Source of the DNA: CADCTP01 sp963849885
GTDB lineage: Bacteria > Actinomycetota > Actinomycetes > Mycobacteriales > CADCTP01
Reading direction: 5' to 3'
Length of the DNA: 64,000 nt
NCBI GenBank assembly: GCA_963849885.1
Contig: CAWKIV010000005.1
Location: 1 to 64,000, forward strand
The first letter of the stretch is position 1, and each line of letters starts with the position of its first letter. The translations under genes were made by a program, and so were the position numbers. The notes under the pieces are model-generated. The model made no database searches. It was not told the origin of the DNA and worked only from the letters and a program-made list of their open reading frames with translations. Shown here one piece after another: positions 19,701 to 28,219 of the stretch.

Positions 19701-19923
19701 GGTCGGGCTGGGCAGCTCGTTCGAGGTCAGGTTCGTGGTCAGCGGCGGCCAGATCCGGGCCTTCTACAACGGCGCCCAGGTGGGCACGATCTCCGGCAGC
19801 TTCTCCGGCGGATACTTCCAGGCAGGCGCCTTCACCCAGGCCAACTGCGACAACTCCAGCCCGTGCAGCAGCGGCAACTACGGTGAAGTCGTGATCCGCG
19901 GCCTGACCGTCTCGCACTCGTGA
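16757..19923 (+). CDS. Large surface protein: propeller-like domain, Pro-rich linker, FN3 modules, PL7-like domain (two frameshifts)
   Basis: I join three frames, with indels near 17,620 and 19,230, because each break lies inside a continuous domain. GTG 16,757 starts a protein with a membrane helix (ASVAAWVAVSLALVGVAA) and a propeller-like region paralogous to the 13,776 gene (GHWVYSG, LGDPVATTDGTVWLLR). A Pro/Glu/Thr-rich linker (about 17,900-18,200) follows, then three or four FN3 domains (GAPRAVQATASGTGATLSWQ, and so on), then a C-terminal domain like polysaccharide lyase family 7 (SLGGWSLGLSTG, VVVAQVHDQEDD, GGYFQAGAFTQANCDN). PL7 enzymes cleave alginate or related uronates. Here the RxELRE motif reads RTALRN and the catalytic Tyr of YFKAGxY reads Phe, so the domain may only bind sugar. 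Confidence 0.78.
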
Positions 19924-20888
19924 TGGCGACCATGCAGCCCGGCGAGGCGTACGAGCGCATCTCGGCCAACATCGAGCAGGTCATCCAGGGCAAGCCGGAG
20001 GCGGTCCGGCTGGCCGTGGTGGCCCTGTTCGCCGAGGGCCACCTGCTCATCGAGGACGTGCCCGGCCTCGGCAAGACGACGCTGGCCCGTTGCCTGGCCC
20101 GCAGCATCGGCGGCAGCTGGCAGCGGATCCAGTTCACCCCCGACCTGCTGCCCGGCGACGTGACCGGGGTGATGGTCTACCACCAGGGCAGCGAGCGGTT
20201 CGAGTTCCACCCGGGGGCGATCTTCGCCAACGTCGTGGTCGCCGACGAGATCAACCGGGGCACCCCGAAGACCCAGTCCGCGCTGCTCGAGGTGATGGCC
20301 GAGCGCCAGGTCACGGTGGACACCGCCTCGCACCCGGTGCCCCGCCCGTTCCTCGTGGTGGCCACCCAGAACCCGATCGAGCTGGAGGGCACCTACCGGC
20401 TGCCCGAGGCGCAGCTCGACCGGTTCCTGATGCGGATCGAGCTGGGCTACCCGGACCGGGCCGCCGAGGTGCGGGTGGTCCGCGCGGACGCCGCCCGGGT
20501 CGCCCCCGACCAGTTGGAGCCGGTGCTGGACGTGCCGGCCCTGCAGGAGGTCATCGACATCGTGCGGGGCTCGCACGTGGACGTCCGGGTGTGCGACTAC
20601 GCCGTCCGGCTGGCCGCCGCCACCCGCGAGCACGTGGCGGTCCGGTACGGGGCCAGCCCGCGCGGCAGCATCGCGCTCGTCCGGGCCGCGCAGGCGCTGG
20701 CCGCCACCCACGGCCGCGCGTTCGTCACCCCGGACGACGTGAAGGCGGTCAGCGAGCCGGTGCTCGCCCACCGGGTGATCCTGACCGCGGAGGCGGAGCT
20801 GAACCAGCGCCGCGGCCGGGACGTGGTCCGGGACGTGGTGGCGAGCGTGCCGGTGCCGGTGCCGGAGCCGGCGACCGAGCGGGGCTGA
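19923..20888 (+). CDS. MoxR-family AAA+ ATPase
   Basis: A 321-residue MoxR AAA+ chaperone-like ATPase. The Walker A motif is EDVPGLGKTTLAR (residues about 44-56), Walker B is VVVADEINRGTPKTQSALLEVM, and sensor 1 is in VVATQNPIELEGTYRLPEAQLDRFL. The C-terminal lid includes GASPRGSIALVRAAQALAATHGR. MoxR proteins remodel or mature partners, usually with the DUF58 protein encoded next. The ATG overlaps the preceding stop (TGATG), and the next gene begins four bases after its stop, so this belongs to the surface-protein operon. All ATPase motifs are intact, unlike several other enzymes of this operon. Confidence 0.93.
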   Translation: MATMQPGEAYERISANIEQVIQGKPEAVRLAVVALFAEGHLLIEDVPGLGKTTLARCLARSIGGSWQRIQFTPDLLPGDVTGVMVYHQGSERFEFHPGAIFANVVVADEINRGTPKTQSALLEVMAERQVTVDTASHPVPRPFLVVATQNPIELEGTYRLPEAQLDRFLMRIELGYPDRAAEVRVVRADAARVAPDQLEPVLDVPALQEVIDIVRGSHVDVRVCDYAVRLAAATREHVAVRYGASPRGSIALVRAAQALAATHGRAFVTPDDVKAVSEPVLAHRVILTAEAELNQRRGRDVVRDVVASVPVPVPEPATERG

Positions 20889-20892
20889 GGCG

Positions 20893-22017
20893 ATGCGCCT
20901 CACCGCGCGCGGCGGCGGCGTGCTGGCGGCGGCCGTGGCGGCGTACGTGGCCGGCGAGGCGCTCGGCTACCCGCTGTTCCGGGCGCTGGCCGGGACCGCG
21001 CTGGCGGCCCTGGCGGTCGGGCTGGTCACCGTGCTGCGGCGGCCCCGGATCGTGGTCGAGCGCGAGGTCTACCCGGACCGGGTCGAGCGCGGGGCGGCCG
21101 CGCTGGCCACACTGCGGGCGCGCAACCCGGACGGCCGCCGGCAACCCGGCTGCACGGCCCGCGACCAGCTCGGCAGCGAGCAGCACCGGGTGGTGGTGCG
21201 GCCGCTGGCCGCCGGCCAGGCCGCCACCTACCACTACGAGCTGCCGACCCGCCGCCGCGGCAAGCTGCTGGTGGGGCCGCTGGTGCTGGAGCGGACCGAC
21301 CCGCTCGGCCTGGTCCGCAGCCGGCTCGGGACCGGCACCACGGCGACCCTGTGGGTGCACCCGAAGCGGCACCCGGTGCGGTCGCTGGCCGGGCTCCGGC
21401 CGCGGCACCACCACACCGGGGCGCCGCCGCCGGATCCGCTGCGCGGCTCCACCGACCTGCGCGCCGTCCGCGAGTACGTCTTCGGCGACGAGGTCCGCCA
21501 CCTGCACTGGAAGGCGGTGGCCCGGACCGGGACGCTGATGGTCCGGGAGTACGTCGACCCGGCCCAGCCGCGGCTGACCCTGCTGCTGGACGACCGGGCC
21601 GGCGTGCTGTCGGCGGCCGCGTTCGAGGAGGCGGTGGAGGCGGCGGCGTCGCTGCTGTACACCGCCGCGGTCGGCGGCCAGCACAGCCAGCTGCTCACCA
21701 CCACGGCCGGCCCGGTGGTGGCGACGCCGGGCGGCGCGGCCGCGGCCCGGACGCTGCTGGACCGGCTGGCCGAGGTCGAGCAGGCGACCGCGCCGGCCAC
21801 GATCCCGCCGCAGGGCGGCGGCGCGCTGGTCTACGTCACCGGCGGGCCGGCGGCCGCGGACACCGGGACGCTGGCCGCGCTGCGGGCGGCGTACGACCGG
21901 GTGGCCGTGCTCGACCTCGCCCCGGGGCCGGCCGCCCCGCCCGGCTGGGTGCTGGCCGTCCGCGGTGACGACGCGGCGACCGCGATCCGGGCCTGGAACC
22001 GGGCGGTGGCGGGCTGA
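20893..22017 (+). CDS. DUF58 domain protein
   Basis: This 374-residue protein has two N-terminal membrane helices (VLAAAVAAYVAGEAL and LAGTALAALAVGLVTVL) and the DUF58 signature REYVFGDEVRHLHWKAVARTGTLMVREY, followed by a von Willebrand A-like fold start (PRLTLLLDDRAG). DUF58 proteins are regular partners of MoxR ATPases and transglutaminase-like proteins in bacterial operons, where the trio is thought to act on envelope or exported substrates. The spacing of a few bases on both sides supports co-expression. The frame is intact and the length normal. Confidence 0.9.
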   Translation: MRLTARGGGVLAAAVAAYVAGEALGYPLFRALAGTALAALAVGLVTVLRRPRIVVEREVYPDRVERGAAALATLRARNPDGRRQPGCTARDQLGSEQHRVVVRPLAAGQAATYHYELPTRRRGKLLVGPLVLERTDPLGLVRSRLGTGTTATLWVHPKRHPVRSLAGLRPRHHHTGAPPPDPLRGSTDLRAVREYVFGDEVRHLHWKAVARTGTLMVREYVDPAQPRLTLLLDDRAGVLSAAAFEEAVEAAASLLYTAAVGGQHSQLLTTTAGPVVATPGGAAAARTLLDRLAEVEQATAPATIPPQGGGALVYVTGGPAAADTGTLAALRAAYDRVAVLDLAPGPAAPPGWVLAVRGDDAATAIRAWNRAVAG

Positions 22018-22043
22018 CCGGGGACCGGCTGGCCACCGCGGGC

Positions 22044-24146
22044 GTGCTCGGCGCGGCCGCGCTGGCCGGCCTGCTCTTCGCGCCGGTGTTCGGGATCACG
22101 GCACTGCTGCTGCCGGTCGGGCTGGTGGTCGCGGCCGGGGCGGCGGGCGCCGAGGTGGCCCGCCGGTGGCCGCGGCTGGCCGGCTGGCAGCTGCCGCTGA
22201 CCGCGGCCGCCGCGCTCGCCGCGCTGCTGGCCACCGTGCTGCGGCCGACGACCCGGTACGGCCTGCCGACCGTGGAGTCGCTGCGGGCGCTGCGCCGCGG
22301 CGTGACCGACTCCTGGCGGCTGACCCTGCAGACCACCTGGCCGGTCGGGCCGGCGCCGGACCGGCTGCTGTTCGTGCCGCTGCTGGTGCTGCTCGCGGTC
22401 CTGCTCGGGGCGGCGGCGCTGCGCCGGTGGAGCTGGCGGGGGCTCGCCCTGCTGCCCGGCCTGGCCGTGGCCGGGCTGGCCCAGGCGTTCCACCCGGTGT
22501 CCGGCTGGACCGCCGCGCTGGTCGCGCTCGGCTTCGCCGTCGCGGCCGCCGCCGTCCTCGGCCCGCCCGTCGGCCCCGCCGGACGGCCCCGGTCGGTGGC
22601 CGCCGTCGGGCGGGGGCTGACCGTGGCCGGCCCGCTGCTGCTCGTCGGGCTGCTCGCCGCGGCCGCGCTCAGTGCCGGCAGCCTCGCCGGGCGGCCGCCG
22701 TACGCGCTGGAGCGGACCCCGCCGCCGCAGCTCGGCAGCCCGGTGGGCAACCCGCTGGACGAGATCGCCGAGCGGCTGGCCCGGCCGGCCGCCGAGGTCT
22801 TCCGGGTCCGGACCGCCGCCCCGGTCGACCGCTGGCAGCTGGTCGTGCTGGACCGCTTCGACGGTGCCGGCTGGACCCCGGGCGCGCAGTACCTGCGGAT
22901 GGGCGCCGAGCTGCCGCCGGACCGGGCGGTGACCGTGCCGCTGCAGCGGGGCGAGGCCGCGATCACCCTCGACGACGGGTCGTCCCCCTGGCTGCCGAGC
23001 CAGCGGGGCACCACCGCGGTGACCGGGCTGGACCCGCTGGTGGACCCGGCGACCGGCACGCTGGTGGCGCCGGTCCCGGACGCCGGCACCGACTACCGGC
23101 TCAGCTGGGCCGCGCCGGTGCCGACCGCGGCCGAGCTGCGCGGCCGGCCGCTGGACCCGGCCGCGGCCGGCGGGGAGGCCGGGCTGCCCGAGGTGCCGGC
23201 CGGGATCAGCGACCTGGCCGCGGCCGCCGTCCGGGATCGGGGGGCGTCGTTCGGCTCCGCGCTGCTGCTCGCGCAATACCTCCGCGAGCACTACCCGCTG
23301 GCCACCGGGCCCACGGTGCCCACCGGCAACGGCTGGATCCAGCTGCAGCGCTTCCTGCTGCAGGGCGGCAGCGGCACCAGCGAGCAGTTCAGCACCGGGT
23401 ACGCGGTGCTGGCCCGGACGCTCGGCATCCCGGCCCGGGTCGTGGTCGGCTTCCGGCAGCCGGACCGGCCGGAGCCCGACGGCAGCTACCTGATCCGCAA
23501 CCGGGACATCCTGGCCTGGCCGGAGGTGGCCGTGCGCGGCGCCGGCTGGGTGCCGGTGGACCCGCTGCCCGAGCGCGCGGCCGACGGGACGACGCGGCCG
23601 AGCGCGCCGCTGCCGCCACCGCCGCGGCCCCGGCCGCCGACGCCGCCCGTCGAGCAGGAGCAGCCCGAGCCGGCGGCGGCCGAGGAGGAGCCGGCCGACC
23701 CGGCGGACACCCCGGTCGGGCGGGTGTGGCTGCCGGTGGCGGGCGGGCTGCTGCTCGCCGGCGCGCTCGGCTGGCTGCTCGGCGTGCCGGCGGCCAAGGC
23801 GGTGCGGCGGGCCCGGCGGCGCCGGCGGCCCGGCCCGGCGGCGGTGACGGCGGCCTGGTTGGAGGCGCGCGACCAGCTCCGGGCGCACCGGGTGCCGGCC
23901 AGCCCGGCGATGACCGTGCGCGACCTGGCCGCCGCGGCCGCCCGCGCCGGCCCGGGCGTGGAAGGGTTGCGGCGGCTGGCCGTGTCCGTGGACGCGACCG
24001 CGTGGTCGGGTTCCACGATCGGTCGGGACGCCGTGGACGAGGCCTGGGCCGCGGTGACCGCGGTGCGGCGGGACCTGGCCGCCGGCCCGCTGGTCGGGCG
24101 GGTCCGGGCCGCGCTCGAGGTCCGCAGCCTCTTCCCGCCGCGGTAG
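22044..24146 (+). CDS. TgpA-type membrane protein with degenerate transglutaminase domain
   Basis: About 700 residues. The N-terminal half has five or six membrane helices (for example LFAPVFGITALLLPVGLVVAAG and LLFVPLLVLLAVLLGAAAL). An extracytoplasmic transglutaminase-like domain (residues about 380-510) reads WIQLQRFLLQGGSGTSEQFSTGYAVLARTLGIPARVVVGF, then DILAWPEVAVRGAGWVPVDPLP. A last helix (LPVAGGLLLAGALGWLLG) and a cytoplasmic tail follow. In active members the motif is GTCEQF with a catalytic Cys, and DxHAW supplies the His; here Ser and Leu occupy those positions, so thiol catalysis is unlikely. It is the last gene of the MoxR/DUF58 trio. The start at GTG 22,044 is uncertain because the preceding stop is only 27 bases away. 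Confidence 0.87.
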   Translation: MLGAAALAGLLFAPVFGITALLLPVGLVVAAGAAGAEVARRWPRLAGWQLPLTAAAALAALLATVLRPTTRYGLPTVESLRALRRGVTDSWRLTLQTTWPVGPAPDRLLFVPLLVLLAVLLGAAALRRWSWRGLALLPGLAVAGLAQAFHPVSGWTAALVALGFAVAAAAVLGPPVGPAGRPRSVAAVGRGLTVAGPLLLVGLLAAAALSAGSLAGRPPYALERTPPPQLGSPVGNPLDEIAERLARPAAEVFRVRTAAPVDRWQLVVLDRFDGAGWTPGAQYLRMGAELPPDRAVTVPLQRGEAAITLDDGSSPWLPSQRGTTAVTGLDPLVDPATGTLVAPVPDAGTDYRLSWAAPVPTAAELRGRPLDPAAAGGEAGLPEVPAGISDLAAAAVRDRGASFGSALLLAQYLREHYPLATGPTVPTGNGWIQLQRFLLQGGSGTSEQFSTGYAVLARTLGIPARVVVGFRQPDRPEPDGSYLIRNRDILAWPEVAVRGAGWVPVDPLPERAADGTTRPSAPLPPPPRPRPPTPPVEQEQPEPAAAEEEPADPADTPVGRVWLPVAGGLLLAGALGWLLGVPAAKAVRRARRRRRPGPAAVTAAWLEARDQLRAHRVPASPAMTVRDLAAAAARAGPGVEGLRRLAVSVDATAWSGSTIGRDAVDEAWAAVTAVRRDLAAGPLVGRVRAALEVRSLFPPR

Positions 24147-24155
24147 CTCGGGCGG

Positions 24156-26094
24156 TCAGCCCTGGCAGCGGGCGCCGTTGATGCCCTGGGGCGCGCTCTG
24201 CACCGCGTTCGTGCCGTCGAAGCTGCCCTGGACCTGGAAGCAGTACTGCTGGCCGGGCACGATGGTGAAGGTCCGGGTGCGGTCCTGGTTGACCAGCTTC
24301 GCGGACGGCGCGGACCGGCCCGCCACCGCGACGATCACCGCATAGCTCATGCCCGGCGCGCCCCGCCAGGCGAGCGTGACCTTGCGGCCCTGGTCGATCA
24401 CCCGGACCGAGGTGAGCTGCACCGAGGCCGGCTGCGGGGCCGCGGTGCCCGGCGCGGCGGTGCCGGGAGTGGCCGGCGGCGGCGCGGCGGTCGGCACGCT
24501 GCCGATCTGCCGGGTGAGCAGCGCGCCGAGGACGACCAGCACGACGCCGCCGGCGATCTTGACCGCCAGCGACAGCCGCCGCCGCTCCGGCGCCGGCTCG
24601 CCGGCCTCCCGCTGCGGCCCGACTTCGCCGAGCTCGTCGCCGCCCGCGTCGCCGGCATCCCGCCGCAGACCGAGCCGACTCAGCCCGCCGGACTCCGCCG
24701 CCGGCCGTCTCGTCGACCGCACCCGACTCCCGCTCGGCCGCCTCCAGCTCGGCCAGCAACCCGCCCGGCTCCGCCGGCCTCCCCACCCCCCGCCGCCACC
24801 CCGCCGGGTCGACTGTCTCGGCGGGCCGGGCCGCCTCGACCGGTCCCGTCGTCGCGGTCGGCTCCGCCGCGGAGGGATCCCGGACCGGCGGCACCGCCTC
24901 GCCCGCCGGATCCGTCTCGACCGGCCCGGCCGGCTCCCGCGGTGGCTCTGCCGCCGCCTCGGCCCGCTCCCCCACCGACTCGACGGGGTGTGCCGGCTCG
25001 ACGGAGCTCGGCCGGCGGCGGCGGGAGCGGCTCGGCCGGCGGCTCGGCCGGCGGCTCGGCCGGCGGCTCGGCCGGCGGCTCGGCCGGCGGCTCAGGCCGG
25101 CGGCTCGGACGGCGGCCGGCCGGCGGCGCGGACGGCGCCAGCGGCGCGGGCGACGCCGCGGGCGGCGGGGCGGCCGGCGGGGGCGGTGGGGGGGTGGCGG
25201 GTCGGAGGGCTCGGGGGCGGCACGGGGATTCGGCGGGCGGACCGGCCGGGCCAGCAGCGCGTCGAAGCGGGCCGCGACCTCGGCCGCGCTCGACGGCCGC
25301 TCGTCCGGCCGGGTCGCCAGCATCTCGGCGACCAGCTCGGCCAGCTCCAGCGGCGCGGCGTCCTCGCCGAGCGGCGGCGGCGCCTGCCGCAGCACCCGCA
25401 GCACCCGCTCGCTCGGGTGCTCCCCGACCCGGGCCGGGAACGGCGGCCGCCCGGTGAGCGCCGCGTACAGCGTCGCGCCGAGGCCGTACAGGTCGGACCG
25501 GGCGGTCACGGTCCCGTCCCGGAGCGTCTCCGGCGCGGTGTACTCGCCGGCGTCGGCCGGGTCGCCCGGGTAGAGCCGGCGCAGCGCCAGCCCGAAGTCG
25601 GACAGCACCGGCTGGCCGGTCGAGCGGACCAGCAGGTTGGCCGGGATCACCCGCCCGTGCAGCACGCCGGCCTCGTGCGCCTCGGCCAGCGCGGTGGCGG
25701 CCGCGGAGCCGACCGCGGTGACCTCCTCGGCGTCGAGCCGGTCGCCCCGGTCGAGCAGCGCGGCGACCGAGTCGGCGCACAGCTCGGAGACCAGGTACGG
25801 CCGGCCGTCGTCGAGCACGTGCACGTCGTCGACCTGGAGCACCGAGGCGACGTGCTGCAGCCGGCCCAGCCGGGCCCGGTCGAGGTCGAACTGGTCGCGG
25901 GTCTCCCGGTCGAACGGCGTGGGCAGCACCTTGACCGCGACCGGCAGCCCGGTCCGCTCCAGGGTGCCGCGGTAGACGACGGAGAAGCCCACCTCGGCCA
26001 GCAGGGTCAACCCGGAGACGCCGGGCACCTCGGGCGGCCCGGCGGCCACCGGATGCAGGGCATCGAGGTCGTCCTGACCTCCTGCGCCACGCAC
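24156..26094 (-). CDS. PknB-like receptor kinase, probable pseudokinase, frameshifted in linker
   Basis: An N-terminal Ser/Thr-kinase fold has a glycine loop AEVGFSVVYRG, lysine in VAVKVLP, DFG in LSDFGLAL, an APE-like motif in YTAPETLRDG and SDLYGLGATLYAALTGRPPFP. The catalytic loop reads VLHGRVIPANLLV where active kinases have HRDxKPxN, so both the catalytic Asp and the following Lys are missing. A Pro-rich linker with a tandem repeat follows (frameshifts near 24,700 and 25,190), then a membrane helix (LAVKIAGGVVLVVLGALLTR) and an outside FN3-like domain (VTLAWRGAPGMSYAVIV) ending NGARCQG. The start is GTG 26,094. It converges on the transglutaminase-like gene with nine bases between stops, and probably senses envelope state rather than phosphorylating. 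Confidence 0.8.
25018..25100. repeat. 12-base tandem repeat in the kinase linker
   Basis: About seven near-perfect copies of GGCGGCTCGGCC lie in the linker-coding region. On the minus strand one frame gives repeated PPAE. The copy number and the adjoining C/G runs (near 25,190) make this a likely site of read slippage, which fits the frame changes on both sides. Confidence 0.8.
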
Positions 26095-26173
26095 CCAGAC
26101 ACCTCCCGGCCCTGGCGGACAAAGCCAGTCTGACAGAGCCGGTCCAGCCGCCGTACACCCGAAGTACAGGCGG

Positions 26174-26590
26174 TCAGGCGCGGGCGGTGACCAGCCAGGC
26201 GGCGGAGCCGAGCCGCACCCCGGCCGCGGTGGCATGCCGCTCCAGGGTCCGGCGGAGGGTGGCCAGCGCCGCGGATCGAGCCGCGTCGTCCAGGCCGGCG
26301 ACCATCCAGCCGAGCAGCCCGGTGAGGAAGTCGTACGCCGCGCCGGCGTCGGGCCCGAAGTCCATCGGCTGCCGCACGTCGGCCAGCTCGATCCCGGCGA
26401 AGCCGGCGCCGGCCAGCAGGGACCGGAGCCGGTCCGGGTCGCCGAGCGCGAACGGCCCGGGCGCGTCCGGCGGCGGCGCCGGCAGGTCCCGCCCGGCGGC
26501 GAGCGCGCTGCGCACCACCTGGATCCACTCGTTCCGCTCGTACGGCTGCCAGACCAGCAGGACGAGCCGGCCGCCGGGCCGCAGCGCGCT
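26174..26590 (-). pseudogene. SAM-dependent methyltransferase, C-terminal remnant
   Basis: The readable part begins ALRPGGRLVLLVWQPYERNEWIQ, the end of a class I methyltransferase core, and continues with PPPDAPGPFALGDPDRLRSLLAGAGFAGIELADVRQP and a helical C-terminus ending AAWLVTARA. This resembles the ubiE-like/Methyltransf_11 group. The first half with the glycine-rich SAM motif is absent; upstream of about 26,590 the sequence no longer matches. It is therefore a decayed fragment or the victim of a deletion. No start codon with a ribosome site fits a shorter functional protein. Confidence 0.65.
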
Positions 26591-26843
26591 GGACCGGGCC
26601 GCGCTGGCCGACGTGGTCCGCCGGGCCGGCTGGGAACCCGACAGCCCGGTATAGGCTCGCCCTGGACGCAGCGACGCGACCGTGACGACGACATCCCGCC
26701 CGTCCGCCCCGAGCGACGCGGCAGTGGCGCGAGCGAAGGGACCCGGTGACCTGGTGCACGGCGCCTGCGGCGCGGTCCGGACGGGACCGCCGAGCTTTCC
26801 CGACCGAGGGCTGAACCGGGGCGCCCGTGAGGCCGTGTAGTCG

Positions 26844-27419
26844 GTGATCCACCCCGAGGACCAGGAACCGCCGCGCAGGAGACGCGGCCCGGACCGCGCC
26901 GCTCCGGCGGACGAGGCGCTGATCAGGGCGCTGTACGCGGACCACGGCCGGGCGCTGCTCGCCTACGCGACCCGGCTCACCGGCGATCGGGCGGCCGCCG
27001 AGGATGTGGTGCAGGAGACGCTGGTGAGGGCCTGGCGCAAGCTGGACGTGGTGACGAACGGGCGTGGCTCCGTGCGCGGGTGGCTGTTCACGGTCGCCCG
27101 CAACATCGTCATCGACCAGGTCCGGGCCCGGGCCGCCCGCCCGACCGAGGTGGCCCCGCAGACCGACGTGCCGGCCCGGGAGAGCGACCCGGCCGACCAG
27201 GTGGTCGACTCGATCGTGGTGCTGGACGCGCTGGAGGGGCTGAGCCCGGAGCACCGCAGCGTGATCGAGGAGATCTACTTCCGCGGCCGGCCGGTGGCCG
27301 AGACGGCGGCCGTGCTGGACATCCCGCCCGGCACGGTGAAGTCCCGCTCCTACTACGCCCTGCGGGCGCTGCGGGAGAAGCTGGAGCCGCGCTCGGCGCG
27401 GACGGAGGCGGCGCGATGA
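26844..27419 (+). CDS. ECF-type RNA polymerase sigma factor
   Basis: A 191-residue sigma-70 family protein of the extracytoplasmic-function type. Region 2 is RALYADHGRALLAYATRLTGDRAAAEDVVQETLVRAWRKL with SVRGWLFTVARNIVIDQVRAR; region 4 is LEGLSPEHRSVIEEIYFRGRPVAETAAVLDIPPGTVKSRSYYALRALREKL. There is no region 1 or 3. The next gene, a zinc-finger anti-sigma factor, overlaps by four bases (ATGA), the standard partner arrangement. The GTG start at 26,844 is the longest option and gives a basic, Arg/Pro-rich N-terminus; a shorter start cannot be excluded. It resembles the SigL-like group of actinomycetes, but exact assignment would need a phylogeny. Confidence 0.93.
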   Translation: MIHPEDQEPPRRRRGPDRAAPADEALIRALYADHGRALLAYATRLTGDRAAAEDVVQETLVRAWRKLDVVTNGRGSVRGWLFTVARNIVIDQVRARAARPTEVAPQTDVPARESDPADQVVDSIVVLDALEGLSPEHRSVIEEIYFRGRPVAETAAVLDIPPGTVKSRSYYALRALREKLEPRSARTEAAR

Positions 27420-28111
27420 CCGGCGAGCACGTGGCGGCGCCGGACCTGGGCGCGTACGCGCTGGGCGGGCTCGCCCCCGGCGAGATGGCCGAGATCGACG
27501 AGCACGTCGCCGGGTGCGAGGCGTGCCGGGCCGAGCTGGCCGAGCTGCAGGAGGCCGCCGCCCGGCTGGACGAGGTGCCGCCGGAGTTCTTCCTGGAGGG
27601 GCCGCCGGACGGCGGCGACCTGCTCGTGCAGCGGGCGGTCAGCCGGGTGCGGGCCGAGCGCCGCGGCGGGCTGGTCCGGCGCCGGCTGCTCACCGCGGCC
27701 GCCGCCGTGGTCGTCGCCGCCGGCCTGCTCGGCGCCGGCGTGATCACCGGCCGGGAGACCGCGCCCACCGCCCCGGTGGCCAGCGCCCCCGCGCCGGTCC
27801 CGGGGACCCGCACCGTGTCCGCGACCGACTCCGGCACCGGCGCCTCCATGGAGGTCGACGTCATCCCGGCCGCCGGCTGGGTGCGGGTGTCGGCCGAGGT
27901 GAACGGCATCCCGGCCGGCCAGCGGTGCCGGCTGGTGGTCGTCGGGGCGGACGGGGAGCGGCAGGTCGCCGGCAGCTGGCTGGTGTCCCCGAAGGCCGCC
28001 GACGAGGGCAGCGACCTGGCCGGCTTCGCGCTGGTCGCGCCGGACCAGGTGGCCGAGATCGTGGTCGAGAACTTCGACGGCGAGCAGTTCGTCTCCGCCC
28101 CGGTCGACTGA
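27416..28111 (+). CDS. Membrane anti-sigma factor with zinc-finger domain
   Basis: A 231-residue partner of the ECF sigma factor. The N-terminal anti-sigma domain carries the ZAS motif (DEHVAGCEACRAELAEL: His, Cys, Cys), residues about 24-42. A single membrane helix follows (LLTAAAAVVVAAGLLGAGVI, residues about 98-117), and the outer domain (VNGIPAGQRCRLVVVGADGERQVAGSW) is like that of RskA/RslA-type regulators. Signals outside the cell would trigger release of the sigma factor, probably by proteolysis. The ATG lies inside the sigma-factor stop. A hairpin 18 bases after its stop ends the two-gene unit. Confidence 0.9.
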   Translation: MTGEHVAAPDLGAYALGGLAPGEMAEIDEHVAGCEACRAELAELQEAAARLDEVPPEFFLEGPPDGGDLLVQRAVSRVRAERRGGLVRRRLLTAAAAVVVAAGLLGAGVITGRETAPTAPVASAPAPVPGTRTVSATDSGTGASMEVDVIPAAGWVRVSAEVNGIPAGQRCRLVVVGADGERQVAGSWLVSPKAADEGSDLAGFALVAPDQVAEIVVENFDGEQFVSAPVD

Positions 28112-28128
28112 CCGCGGGTACGCCGAGG

Positions 28129-28151
28129 GCCGGGCCGCGGTGCGGCCCGGC
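28129..28151. terminator. Hairpin terminator between convergent genes
   Basis: A perfect 10-base-pair stem (GCCGGGCCGC and GCGGCCCGGC) with a three-base loop lies between the anti-sigma gene (plus) and the lipoprotein gene (minus). Confidence 0.7.
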
Positions 28152-28219
28152 GCCGGAACGCTCAGCGCGTGGGCAGCGGCACCGGCCGCCGGGTCCCGGC
28201 CGGGCAGTCGGACCTGCCC

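Noticed and set aside
25018..25100. Tandem GGCGGCTCGGCC copies read as a CRISPR-like or origin repeat
   Set aside because: There are no spacers and the unit codes a Pro/Ala/Glu-type linker in the kinase gene.
26812..26840. Possible ECF promoter (TGAACC, 16 bases, CGTGTAG) before the sigma factor
   Set aside because: The start of transcription would fall at or after the GTG chosen for the gene, and the -10 match is weak. Autoregulation cannot be claimed.
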